DNA of 33,210 bases, from assembly GCF_014697195.1 (NCBI RefSeq), contig NZ_JACJRJ010000061.1, positions 1 to 33,210 of the forward strand, written 5' to 3'. Numbering within the stretch: the first letter of the stretch is position 1; each line of letters opens with the position of its first letter. The notes beneath the pieces are model-generated. The model was not told the DNA's origin. It saw only the letters and a program-made list of their open reading frames with translations, and did no database searches. This stretch comes from Cylindrospermum sp. FACHB-282. Its GTDB lineage: Bacteria; Cyanobacteriota; Cyanobacteriia; Cyanobacteriales; Nostocaceae. Made by a program: the position numbers and the translations under genes. Shown here in pieces: positions 15,635-23,671 of this stretch.

Positions 15635-17515
15635 ATGAAACTGCTTATCGTTGAGGATAATCAAGACACGGCGGCTGCCCTCGCCACTTTCCTAGTAGCA
15701 CAGCAGTTTACGGTCGATACAGCTAGTGATGGTCGATTGGCACTGGAGTTAGCCGAAGCGACCGAGTATGACCTGATCGTGCTGGATGTACTGCTGCCGG
15801 GGGTAGATGGCATTAGCCTGTGTCGCCAACTGAGGGTGCAGAATCAGCAAGAACCTATTTTGCTGCTCACGGCGAAGGATGAGCCGGCTCATCGAGTGGC
15901 GGGCTTTGAGGCAGGGGCGGATGACTATGTCACCAAACCCTACGATCTCTTGGAACTGCTTGCCCGGATTCGGGCATTACTGCGGCGGGGCAGCAGGGCA
16001 TTAACTGGGGTACTCTCCTGGGGGAGGTTACAGCTTGATCCGAATAATTGCGAAGTCATCTGTCAAGACAAACCCCTGCATCTCACCCCCAAGGAATACA
16101 AACTGCTGGAGCTATTTTTGTGTCATCCGCGCCGGATTTTTAACCGACGTACCTTACTTGATCGTATCTGGTCGATTAATGAATGTCCCGGCGAAGAAGC
16201 GGTAACAACCCAGATTCGCGGGTTGCGGCAAAAACTCCAAATGGCGGGGCTAAATCCCGATCCAATTGAAACATTGTATGGGCTGGGGTATCGGCTGAAA
16301 TCTTTACCAGAAGAGCGAGAGCGGAGAAGAGAGGGAAATGGGGCGATAGGGAGTCATTCCCAAGAGTCCTTAGCTTCTGAATCCACTATTGCTATTAATG
16401 CGGATGTGGAAGCCGAGGCAGTGGCAGCGATTCAGCAGATGTGGCAAGGGTATCAGGAGCGGTTGCTCCGGCAACTGGCTCTTCTGGAGCAGGCGATCGC
16501 CCACCTTTCCATTAATACCCTCACCCCTGACGGGCGGCAGCACGCCCACAGCGTCGCCCATCGGCTAATTGGCTCTTTGGGGGCATTTGGTAAGCCCCAA
16601 GCGGCAGCACTTGCCCGCCAGATCGAACGCACCCTGAAAACCCCAACGGCTGCCGTGCAATCAAAGGAAGCAGCTCAACTAGAATCGCTGCTTCAGCAAC
16701 TCCGACAAGCCACCCACCAGTCGCCCACTTTTGCCGCGCCATCGCCCACCCTAGCGGTCAAACCCACCGACCGACAGGTTTTGCTGATTGACGATGACAC
16801 AGACTTGATTGAACAAATGCAGGCAGATGCCCCAAACTGGGGTGTTCATCTGGAAACCGCCACCGACCTCACCCTCGCCCGCCAACGGCTTCAGTACCTG
16901 AAACCCGATGCCATCGTGCTGGATCTAACCTTTCCCAATACCACCGAAAGCGGCTTGACCCTGCTGGCGCAGCTTAAGCGCCAGTTTCCCACTATTCCCG
17001 TGCTGGTGCTGACAGGACTTGGCAATTTGACCAAGCGCGTAGAAGTCACCCGTCTGGGAGCCAACGCCTTTCTGCAAAAACCTGCCATGCCTACCGAAGT
17101 GTTTCAGGTCGTAACCCAACTCCTAAACCGGCTTGACCCTATCACTGCCAGGCTGTTGATTGTGGATGACGATCCGGCATTGTTGACCCTGTTGCGAGCC
17201 AAACTACAACCCTGGGGCTTTCAGGTCACGACCCTAGCAGACACAAGCCAGTTCTGGCAACTCCTAGAAGCCACCGTCCCCGATCTGCTGTTGCTGGATG
17301 TCTCTATGCCAGGGTTCAGCGGCATTGAACTGTGCCAAGTGGTTCGCAGCGATCCGCGCTGGAGCCAGCTACCTGTGTTGTTTCTTTCGGCTTATGCTGA
17401 TGCTGATACCCTACACCGGGCACTAGCAGCGGGGGCAGATGATTATGTCTTAAAGCCAATTATAGAAGCCGATTTGATTCAGCGAATTTTGAAACGATTG
17501 GGTTTCAATTCTTGA
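15635..17515 (+). CDS. Multi-receiver response regulator REC-wHTH-HPt-REC-REC
   Basis: A 626-residue signalling protein. Receiver 1 (1-115) has E7/D8, phospho-acceptor D51 and K101. An OmpR/PhoB winged helix (about 125-222: LTPKEYKLLELFLCHPRRIFNRRTLLDRIW...YGLGYRL) follows, then a polar linker and an HPt-like helical bundle (about 255-360) with candidate histidines H305/H309 in HSVAHRLIGSLGAFG. Receiver 2 (381-500) has D430 and K482; receiver 3 (505-624) has D555 and K607. All three receivers keep the acidic pocket. HPt plus extra receivers on one DNA-binding protein implies an internal phosphorelay. No histidine kinase is adjacent. The gene is GC-richer than most neighbours. The next gene is another receiver 197 bp on. 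Confidence 0.9.
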   Translation: MKLLIVEDNQDTAAALATFLVAQQFTVDTASDGRLALELAEATEYDLIVLDVLLPGVDGISLCRQLRVQNQQEPILLLTAKDEPAHRVAGFEAGADDYVTKPYDLLELLARIRALLRRGSRALTGVLSWGRLQLDPNNCEVICQDKPLHLTPKEYKLLELFLCHPRRIFNRRTLLDRIWSINECPGEEAVTTQIRGLRQKLQMAGLNPDPIETLYGLGYRLKSLPEERERRREGNGAIGSHSQESLASESTIAINADVEAEAVAAIQQMWQGYQERLLRQLALLEQAIAHLSINTLTPDGRQHAHSVAHRLIGSLGAFGKPQAAALARQIERTLKTPTAAVQSKEAAQLESLLQQLRQATHQSPTFAAPSPTLAVKPTDRQVLLIDDDTDLIEQMQADAPNWGVHLETATDLTLARQRLQYLKPDAIVLDLTFPNTTESGLTLLAQLKRQFPTIPVLVLTGLGNLTKRVEVTRLGANAFLQKPAMPTEVFQVVTQLLNRLDPITARLLIVDDDPALLTLLRAKLQPWGFQVTTLADTSQFWQLLEATVPDLLLLDVSMPGFSGIELCQVVRSDPRWSQLPVLFLSAYADADTLHRALAAGADDYVLKPIIEADLIQRILKRLGFNS

Positions 17516-17666
17516 TAGGGTTTTGTCCAGGACATAAGTTATACCAATTTGAAAAAACAATGTGACAGATACAAGCCCGGAAACCTATCAAATCAAGCTT
17601 TTAAAATTTTGTGCCTCTTTCAGAGGAGCTAGGAAGACAGCGGAGCGTGCCGTAGGCTCTATGAGA

Positions 17667-17706
17667 GAATTTTGAATTTTGAATTTTGAATTTTGAATTT
17701 TGAATT
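17667..17706. repeat. GAATTTT heptanucleotide tandem repeat
   Basis: Five full copies of GAATTTT plus a partial one, ending 7 bp before the start codon of the next gene. There it replaces any Shine-Dalgarno. Such heptamers are typical of filamentous cyanobacteria. Confidence 0.85.
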
Positions 17707-17712
17707 GGTATT

Positions 17713-18096
17713 ATGTCCTCTTATGCAAATCGATGCATCCTTGTAATTGACGATGAACCAGACCTGTGCGGCATTGTTAAGATCACCCTAGAACACCTCA
17801 AGGGCTGGAAAGTCCTCACAGCCGAGTCCGCACAGGCAGGACTAGCCCAGGCAGAAACCCAGCAACCTGACGTAATTTTGCTCGATCTAACCCTGCCCAA
17901 TAAAGACGGACTGACCCTGCTGCAAACCTTGAAAACTAATCCGGCTATACAGTCGATTCCGGTAATCTTGTTTACCGGAGCAGATCCGTCAGATGACTCC
18001 CTGGAATTTGACTTCTCTGATATTGCCGGATTGATCCTCAAGCCGTTCAATATCTTGCAACTTGCCGCTCAGATTACTGAGCAACTAGGATGGTGA
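17713..18096 (+). CDS. Stand-alone receiver-domain response regulator
   Basis: A 127-residue single-domain response regulator (CheY-like). It shows VIDDEPD (acidic pocket at D13/D14), the phospho-acceptor D58 in VILLDLTLPNKDG, T88 in ILFTGAD and K110 in LILKPF. There is no output domain. It may act as a phosphate shuttle with the HPt domain of the regulator encoded just upstream. Translation starts right after a heptamer repeat with no Shine-Dalgarno. It ends 216 bp before hsp20. Confidence 0.88.
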   Translation: MSSYANRCILVIDDEPDLCGIVKITLEHLKGWKVLTAESAQAGLAQAETQQPDVILLDLTLPNKDGLTLLQTLKTNPAIQSIPVILFTGADPSDDSLEFDFSDIAGLILKPFNILQLAAQITEQLGW

Positions 18097-18155
18097 TACC
18101 CACGTCAAAATGAGAACCCAGTTTTTGCTACGTAATCCTCTCATAAATTCACCAT

Positions 18156-18190
18156 AATTTCCTCAGAATTTCCTTAGATTTTTTCTCTAG
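18156..18190 (+). promoter_or_regulatory. 11-bp direct repeats upstream of hsp20
   Basis: AATTTCCTCAG (18156-18166) is followed without gap by AATTTCCTTAG (18167-18177) and a weaker third unit ATTTTTTCTCTAG. Direct repeats with 11-bp period are the usual binding geometry of OmpR/PhoB-type regulators such as the one at 15635. A separate inverted pair CTAAAC...GTTTAG (18277-18294) overlaps the leader just before AAGGAGA (18298-18304). No CIRCE element (TTAGCACTC-N9-GAGTGCTAA) is present. Confidence 0.45.
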
Positions 18191-18312
18191 GCTGTAAACA
18201 GAGTCCAGCAATCAGGCCACAGCACGACACACAACGTTTTTCTGAAAACTTACAAAACTCGATCTAACACTGGATTCTAAACACTAAAGTTTAGATAAGG
18301 AGACTGAAGATT

Positions 18313-18762
18313 ATGGCACTCGTTCGTTGGGAACCATTTCGGGAAGTAGAAACTTTGCAGCGGCAAATAAACCGCCTGTTTGATGAAATACAGCCGACAA
18401 CTCGCGAAGCCGGAACTGCCATTGCTTTTATCCCCGCTGCTGAGATCGAAGAAACCCCCGATGCCATTCATCTGAATCTGGAAATTCCCGGTTTAGATGC
18501 CAAAGACCTGGATGTGCAGGTATCGGCAGAGGCAGTATCTATTACGGGTGAGCGCAAGTCAGAAATCAAAACGGAAGAAAAGGGCATAACCCGCACCGAA
18601 TTCCGTTATGGCAAGTTTCAGCGCGTCATTCCGCTGCCTAGCCGTATCCAGAACGACAAGGTGCAAGCAGAATACAAGGATGGCATTCTCAAGCTGGGTC
18701 TGCCCAAGGCTGAAGAAGAAAAGAACAAGGTTGTGAAAGTAAACCTAGGCAATGGGCGGTGA
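18313..18762 (+). CDS. hspA: Hsp20 / alpha-crystallin small heat-shock protein
   Basis: An ATP-independent holdase that binds unfolding proteins and hands them to DnaK. The 149 residues begin with the MALVRWEPFREVETLQRQINRLFDE N-terminal arm. The alpha-crystallin domain spans about 42-135 (IPAAEIEETPDAIHLNLEIPGLDAKDLDVQV...SITGERK...TEFRYGKFQRVIPLP...EYKDGILKLGLPKAEE). The C-terminal tail has KVVKVNL in place of a canonical I-x-I. Start ATG with AAGGAGA 8 bp upstream. A 712-bp spacer holding a MITE separates it from dnaK, so they probably have separate promoters. Confidence 0.93.
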   Translation: MALVRWEPFREVETLQRQINRLFDEIQPTTREAGTAIAFIPAAEIEETPDAIHLNLEIPGLDAKDLDVQVSAEAVSITGERKSEIKTEEKGITRTEFRYGKFQRVIPLPSRIQNDKVQAEYKDGILKLGLPKAEEEKNKVVKVNLGNGR

Positions 18763-18846
18763 CCCAGGGGAGCAGGCAATCTCTTGACCTAAAAAACAGA
18801 ACCCACCAGGCTTTTGTTAGGCAGTCCACAAGAAGGAAGATTGTAA

Positions 18847-19066
18847 GGGGATGTTTGAAAAGTCTAATTTATTACTAGCCCTGGCGACTATAAGTCGCGC
18901 GCCACATGCTTCAAGTCGGCGGAGCCGCCCAACGCAGTGGCTTGGCTACACAGACAAAACCCACCTCCGTGGGTTAGAAAACCCTTGATTTTGCGTTAGA
19001 CCAGGTCGGTGGACAATGCTAGTGTAGTAGCGAATTATATTCGCCTAATACTTTTCAAACAACCTC
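18847..19066. mobile_element. MITE with IS5-like ends and TAA target duplication
   Basis: Left end GGGGATGTTTGAAAAGTCTAAT (18847-18868) is the imperfect inverse of right end 19045-19066; both share TGTTTGAAAAGT. TAA stands directly outside both ends (18844-18846 and 19067-19069), fitting the 3-bp TNA duplication of IS5-family (IS1031-type) elements. The 220 bp inside have no ORF. They include CCCACCTCCGTGGGTT and GTAGTAGCGAATTATATTCGCC, segments I recall as dispersed in Nostoc genomes. It is therefore non-autonomous. Confidence 0.75.
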
Positions 19067-19174
19067 TAATAGTTTCTGTAAGAGACAGCAGGAACTAAAG
19101 TTCACAAACCTGGCATTTTTAGCTGCTATCGAAACCGCAGCGGAGGGGATTCATTAAAGTTATCCTTTCATTTC

Positions 19175-19300
19175 ATTGGCGGTTCCTGATCCAAAATCTA
19201 CTCGTTAGATGCGTCAACTTGGTGCGTAGCGCGGCATCACCCAAGATATTGGGTAAAAACGAGATTCTCAAGCCGCCTTCCTTGGGTTGGAACCGCCAAT
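19175..19300. repeat. Inverted repeat with 12-bp perfect arms upstream of dnaK
   Basis: ATTGGCGGTTCC (19175-19186) and GGAACCGCCAAT (19289-19300) are exact inverses. Between them is a small hairpin ACCCAA-GATA-TTGGGT (19239-19254). The rest of 19071-19474 has no gene. The last 25 bp hold the very strong AAAGGAGGT ribosome-binding site of dnaK. The dnaK promoter must lie in or after this repeat. Confidence 0.6.
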
Positions 19301-19474
19301 TTTGTCCAGGTTTTTTCCAAGGGAAAATGCGATGGAAAAGGCAGGAGGCATGAGGCAGAAGGGAACCCCCATAGATAAATAAATTCAGGGGTTTCCAACT
19401 TTGGACACCTTGTGTCTCTTACTACGTATATTGACACAAATCTTTTTATCTCTTTTTAAAGGAGGTTACTAACA

Positions 19475-21355
19475 ATGGCAAAAGTCGTTGGTATTGATTT
19501 AGGAACCACCAACTCCTGCGTAGCCGTAATAGAAGGCGGAAAACCCGTCGTCATTGCCAACGCAGAAGGTAACCGCACGACTCCGTCTGTGGTTGCCTAC
19601 ACTAAAAAGGGCGATAAACTCGTAGGGCAGATTGCCAAGCGCCAAGGGGTGATGAACCCGGAAAACACCTTTTATTCTGTGAAGCGGTTCATTGGGCGCA
19701 AGTATGACGAAGTCACTGAAGAAGCGAAGCAGGTTTCTTATAAGGCGGTGCGTGACAGCAATGGCAACGTCAAGCTATATTGTCCTGCTTTGAACAAGCA
19801 ATTTGCACCAGAAGAAATATCGGCTGAAGTAGTCCGCAAGCTGGTGGATGATGCTAGCACATATCTGGGTGAACAGGTGAGGCAAGCGGTAATTACCACT
19901 CCTGCCTACTTCAATGACTCTCAACGGCAGGCGACCAAAGACGCTGGCAGGATTGCCGGGATTGAAGTTCTGCGAATTATCAACGAGCCGACGGCGGCAG
20001 CCCTCGCTTACGGACTGGACAAGAAAACCAACGAAACCATCCTGGTCTTTGACTTAGGTGGTGGGACATTTGACGTATCTATCTTGGAAGTGGGCGATGG
20101 TGTGTTTGAAGTCAAAGCCACCAGTGGCGACACCCACCTAGGCGGTGATGACTTTGACAAGAGAATCGTTGACTGGCTGGCAACCGAATTCCAGCGCAAC
20201 GAAGGAATCGATCTCCGTAAAGACAAACAAGCCCTACAACGCCTCACGGAAGCGGCAGAAAAAGCCAAAATTGAACTGTCAAGCACTACACAGACGAACA
20301 TTAACTTGCCCTTCATCACCGCCACCCCAGAGGGTTCCAAACATCTAGATATAACCCTGACGCGGGCACAGTTTGAGCAAATGTGCTCCGACTTGCTCGA
20401 TCGCTGTCGCATTCCGGTTGAACAAGCCCTGGGGGATGCTAAAATGACCGCCTCAGATATTGATGAAGTAGTGTTAGTGGGTGGTGTGACTCGGATGCCT
20501 GCTGTCCAGCAACTGGTGCGGCAGATGACGGGCAAAGATCCTCACCAGGGGGTCAACCCGGATGAAGTTGTGGCAGTGGGTGCCTCAATTCAGGCGGGTG
20601 TTCTCGCGGGTGATGTGAAAGAAGTGCTGCTGCTAGATGTCACGCCATTGTCCCTGGGCGTTGAAACTCTAGGTGGCGTGATGACGAAGATCATTCCACG
20701 CAACACCACTATCCCGGTGAAAAAGTCCGAAGTGTTCTCAACGGCGGCTGACGCACAAACGAATGTGGAAATCCACGTCATGCAAGGCGAACGCGAAATG
20801 GCGACTGACAACAAGAGCCTGGGAACCTTCCGACTCGATGGGATTCCGACCGCTCCCAGAGGTATGCCACAGATTGAAGTTACCTTCGACATTGATGCCA
20901 ATGGGATTCTGTCGGCCTCTGCCAAAGAAAAAGCGACAGGTAAAGAACAGTCCATTACTATCACCGGCGCGTCCACCCTCGACAAATCTGAAGTGGAGCG
21001 GATGGTGAAAGAAGCCGAGCGCAATGCGGAAGAAGACCGTAGGCGGCGCGAACAAATCGACACCAAAAACATGGCAGACTCTGTCGCCTATCAAGCTGAG
21101 AAACAGCTTCAGGATCTGTCCGATAAAGTGCCTGCGGCAGAAAAGGCCCGCATGGAAGGCTTGATTAAAGACCTGCGTGAGGCAATTGAGAAGAATAACA
21201 TCGATCGCATGAAGTCCCTCACCAAGGAAATTCAACAAGCCCTCATGCAAATCGGCAGTGCAGTCTACTCCCAAGCTGGCGCATCCCGCCACGGTGGTAC
21301 CTCTACAGACGGCAGTGAAGATGTCATTGATGCCGACTTTGTGGAACACAGGTAA
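19475..21355 (+). CDS. dnaK: Molecular chaperone DnaK (Hsp70)
   Basis: An ATP-driven Hsp70 chaperone of 626 residues. The ATPase domain starts [15 protein letters not shown] and contains [39 protein letters not shown] and [14 protein letters not shown]. The interdomain linker is [16 protein letters not shown]. The substrate-binding beta domain and helical lid end in [12 protein letters not shown], a variant of the usual EEVKD-type bacterial tail. It starts with a near-perfect Shine-Dalgarno. It is followed by dnaJ and the CbpM-like gene in one direction, forming a complete DnaK-J pair without grpE. Cyanobacteria have several dnaK paralogues; the linkage here to a CbpA-type DnaJ suggests an accessory stress copy rather than the grpE-linked one. 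Confidence 0.97.
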   Translation: MAKVVGIDLGTTNSCVAVIEGGKPVVIANAEGNRTTPSVVAYTKKGDKLVGQIAKRQGVMNPENTFYSVKRFIGRKYDEVTEEAKQVSYKAVRDSNGNVKLYCPALNKQFAPEEISAEVVRKLVDDASTYLGEQVRQAVITTPAYFNDSQRQATKDAGRIAGIEVLRIINEPTAAALAYGLDKKTNETILVFDLGGGTFDVSILEVGDGVFEVKATSGDTHLGGDDFDKRIVDWLATEFQRNEGIDLRKDKQALQRLTEAAEKAKIELSSTTQTNINLPFITATPEGSKHLDITLTRAQFEQMCSDLLDRCRIPVEQALGDAKMTASDIDEVVLVGGVTRMPAVQQLVRQMTGKDPHQGVNPDEVVAVGASIQAGVLAGDVKEVLLLDVTPLSLGVETLGGVMTKIIPRNTTIPVKKSEVFSTAADAQTNVEIHVMQGEREMATDNKSLGTFRLDGIPTAPRGMPQIEVTFDIDANGILSASAKEKATGKEQSITITGASTLDKSEVERMVKEAERNAEEDRRRREQIDTKNMADSVAYQAEKQLQDLSDKVPAAEKARMEGLIKDLREAIEKNNIDRMKSLTKEIQQALMQIGSAVYSQAGASRHGGTSTDGSEDVIDADFVEHR

Positions 21356-21484
21356 GGCGATGTGTCTTCAAGTGCCCTGTGTGCGACGGACACTTTCACA
21401 GCGCTTGCTACGGTATGCGATCGCTTACAGATTGAGCAAATTCGTAACCCTTTCGCCCCACCCCGTGAATCCCAGGAGGTGCTG

Positions 21485-22489
21485 ATGGTTGCAACTGATT
21501 TCAAAGACTATTACGAAATTTTGGCTGTCGGTAAGAACGCCACACCGGAGGAAATTAAAAAAGCCTACCGGAAACAGGCACGGAAATACCACCCGGACTT
21601 AAATCCTAACGACAAGAAAGCGGAAGCACGGTTCAAAGAAATCAACGAGGCCAATGAAGTGCTCTCCGATCCAGAAAAACGTCAGAAGTATGACCAGTTT
21701 GGTCAGTATTGGCAACAGGCAGCCGCGGGTGCACCTCCACCTAGAGGAGCGGGTACAGAAGGAGTTGACTTTAGCCAGTATGGCAACTTCGATGATTTTA
21801 TCGAAGAACTGCTGGGACGGGTTAGCCGGGGTGGCAGTCCCACAGGGCAGCGCAGATATACTTATCGCACGATGACAAAACCAGGAGGATTCGGCGAATA
21901 CATCGACTTTGGGGATAGAGAAGATCCCTTTAGTCGCTTTAGCAATATTGCCGGACAGGATACAGAAGCGGCGATCGCGCTCACGTTTTCTGAAGCGTTT
22001 CATGGTACGCGGAAGCAGCTACAAATTGATGGCGAAACTATCACCGTTCGCATTCCACCGGGAGCAAAGCCGGGAAGCCGCATTCGGGTAAAAGGCAAAG
22101 GGCAAATTAGTCCTTATAACCAGCAGCGCGGCGATCTGTACCTGACGATTGAAGTATTGCCTCATGGTTTCTTCCGATTTGAGGGAGACAATCTTGCCTG
22201 TGAAGTACCCATCAGCCCAGAGGAAGCTGTGCTTGGCCTACAAATTGACCTTCCCACCCCCGATAACAATGTAACCATGAGGATTCCCTCCGGTGTGGAT
22301 TCAGGACAACTACTCCGACTGCGGGGCAAGGGCTGGCGCAATTCTCAAGGTAATCGGACTGATCTGATTGTGCGGTTGAAGATCGTGACACCTAAGGATC
22401 TGAGTTCTCAAGAAAGAGAGTGCTATGAAAAATTGCGGCAAGCCAGCAATTTTAATCCCCGTCAACGCCTAGCAGAGGTGCGGTTATGA
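21485..22489 (+). CDS. dnaJ: DnaJ/CbpA-type J-domain co-chaperone
   Basis: A class B (CbpA-like) Hsp40 that stimulates DnaK ATPase and delivers substrates. I start it at ATG 21485 (334 residues, [16 protein letters not shown]), 5 bp after AGGAGGTG; the frame is open back to GTG 21362 but that upstream part is not J-domain-like. The J domain (about 7-73) has the essential HPD at 36-38. A Gly/Pro-rich region follows (80-145), then two C-terminal beta substrate-binding domains (about 160-305) with [10 protein letters not shown]-like and LLRLRGKGW signatures. The CxxCxGxG zinc repeats are absent, as expected for this class. Its stop overlaps the next start (ATGA). Confidence 0.92.
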   Translation: MVATDFKDYYEILAVGKNATPEEIKKAYRKQARKYHPDLNPNDKKAEARFKEINEANEVLSDPEKRQKYDQFGQYWQQAAAGAPPPRGAGTEGVDFSQYGNFDDFIEELLGRVSRGGSPTGQRRYTYRTMTKPGGFGEYIDFGDREDPFSRFSNIAGQDTEAAIALTFSEAFHGTRKQLQIDGETITVRIPPGAKPGSRIRVKGKGQISPYNQQRGDLYLTIEVLPHGFFRFEGDNLACEVPISPEEAVLGLQIDLPTPDNNVTMRIPSGVDSGQLLRLRGKGWRNSQGNRTDLIVRLKIVTPKDLSSQERECYEKLRQASNFNPRQRLAEVRL

Positions 22490-22827
22490 GTTCTAACCTG
22501 AGTTTGCTTCGCGTGGTGTGGTCAGAAATGGGCATTAGCAAAGCTCCTTCGGCGGATGATCGCCTCTACAGCTTGGAGGAAGTGGCTTACTTTACCCAAA
22601 CCTCCGTTTTGCTGCTGGAACGGTTTGTTAGCCTGGGATTGATTGAACCTGTGGGAGCCATGCTACGCCGACGGGATCTAATTCGAGTTGTGCAGATTCA
22701 AAGGTTGCACCGCGATCTAAACTTGAATTGGACTGGCGCAGCAATGGTACTGGATATGGCGGCTGAAATTGCCCAACTCAAGGCGCAACTGAGTGCCTAC
22801 CGCTCTTCATCAGGTAAACCCTTATAG
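22486..22827 (+). CDS. CbpM-like chaperone modulator (MerR-type HTH fold)
   Basis: A 113-residue protein with a MerR-like winged-helix core (about 25-75: [63 protein letters not shown]) and a C-terminal helix. In the CbpA/CbpM pair the modulator binds the J domain and inhibits it rather than binding DNA. The ATGA overlap with dnaJ here supports the same role. The stop codon TAG and last codons fall at the edge of a fold-back repeat (22823-23031), so the repeat may have set the C-terminus. A regulator role in DNA binding cannot be excluded. Confidence 0.8.
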   Translation: MSSNLSLLRVVWSEMGISKAPSADDRLYSLEEVAYFTQTSVLLLERFVSLGLIEPVGAMLRRRDLIRVVQIQRLHRDLNLNWTGAAMVLDMAAEIAQLKAQLSAYRSSSGKPL

Positions 22828-23031
22828 CAATCCTATTTGATTTGCTCTCCACCGAGAGGCTTAGATCCCCGACTTCTTGAAGAAGTGGGGGATCTTTTGT
22901 TCGGAAGTCATACCATTTTGGATTTTGGATTTTAGATTTTGGATTGGGAATCCCCTTCTGTGTCAGGGTTATACAGAAGCATCTGTCGCCATCATTTCTC
23001 TTTCTTGGTATCATTTAGTAGGATTGCTATA
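22823..23031. repeat. Fold-back repeat with TATAGCAATCC ends
   Basis: TATAGCAATCCTA (22823-22835) and TAGGATTGCTATA (23019-23031) are exact inverses. The interior has a strong hairpin (22863-22895) and a run of TTTTGGA-type heptamers (about 22914-22945). The outer end resembles the repeat at 2091-2165. There is no ORF. It begins inside the last codons of the CbpM-like gene and supplies its stop codon. Confidence 0.65.
22863..22895 (+). terminator. Strong hairpin terminator after the dnaK-dnaJ-cbpM operon
   Basis: AGATCCCCGACTTCTT pairs with AAGAAGTGGGGGATCT: 16 bp with one mismatch, followed by TTTTG. It sits 36 bp after the last stop codon of the chaperone operon. CCCCGACTTCTT hairpins of this kind are frequent in cyanobacteria. 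Confidence 0.75.
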
Positions 23032-23121
23032 TTTCCTGCTTACCAAATTCAAAAAGAGCGATAATTGTGCTTACAATACTTTTCCGAGCAGTAGGGCGGA
23101 AATACACCAAAGGAGGTTGAG

Positions 23122-23562
23122 ATGAGTCGTCTTCTTTATGAAAACTCAGTCTCATATAAAGGATATCTCATCATTCCATTTGTTTTTGGCACAGCAAATA
23201 ATTACGAAATCTATTCGTATAAATTATTAGCAGAAATTGGACATAAAAGCCAATTTAACAAAGCAGACAATCCAGCTAAAATCTATGGCAGTAGCGTTAG
23301 TAATATCGTTGATATTGCCAAAGAACATATTGACCAACATTCAGACTTCGCCTTTCAAGGAGATAATTTTAAATCGCGCTACATTTACCGCGATAATTTG
23401 ATTATCGTCTTCCAAGAAGGTGGGAAGTATTTTTATGACCATTATCCACCAGATTTGCTGAATAATATTGCAGCGCCAAAATTATTCAACTCAGAATATG
23501 AATGTCTAAATTGGATTCAGCAAGGATTAGATGGACGACATACGCGGACAAGAATAAAATAA
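23122..23562 (+). CDS. Hypothetical protein, 146 aa
   Basis: This soluble protein of unknown function has an excellent ribosome-binding site (AAAGGAGGTTGAG before the ATG) and a perfect terminator after it, so it is a real single-gene unit. It is rich in Tyr, Asn and Ile, with no signal peptide. Visible blocks are YKGYLIIPFVFGTANNYEIYSYKLLAEIGHKS at the start, a central SSVSNIVDIAKEHIDQHSDF helix, and YECLNWIQQGLDG at the end, which resembles the C-terminal helix of small cyanobacterial proteins. No catalytic motif is seen. Confidence 0.75.
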   Translation: MSRLLYENSVSYKGYLIIPFVFGTANNYEIYSYKLLAEIGHKSQFNKADNPAKIYGSSVSNIVDIAKEHIDQHSDFAFQGDNFKSRYIYRDNLIIVFQEGGKYFYDHYPPDLLNNIAAPKLFNSEYECLNWIQQGLDGRHTRTRIK

Positions 23563-23570
23563 ATATTTAA

Positions 23571-23604
23571 AAAAAACTCCATCGTCAGAGTGATGGAGTT
23601 TTTT
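23571..23604 (+). terminator. Rho-independent terminator
   Basis: AACTCCATC and GATGGAGTT form a perfect stem with A-run before and T6 after, 8 bp past the stop of the 146-aa gene. The flanking A and T runs would let it work on both strands. Confidence 0.92.
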
Positions 23605-23671
23605 GTATCTATGGGTGAGATTTTCATCCTATCAATTATCTCAAAATAGCTGTAGATAAACTCAGCACTGA

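Noticed and set aside
18163-18312. CIRCE heat-shock operator before hsp20
   Set aside because: No TTAGCACTC-N9-GAGTGCTAA or close variant is present.
21362-21484. N-terminal extension of DnaJ from a GTG
   Set aside because: The strong AGGAGGTG before ATG 21485 and the J-domain start decide for the shorter protein.
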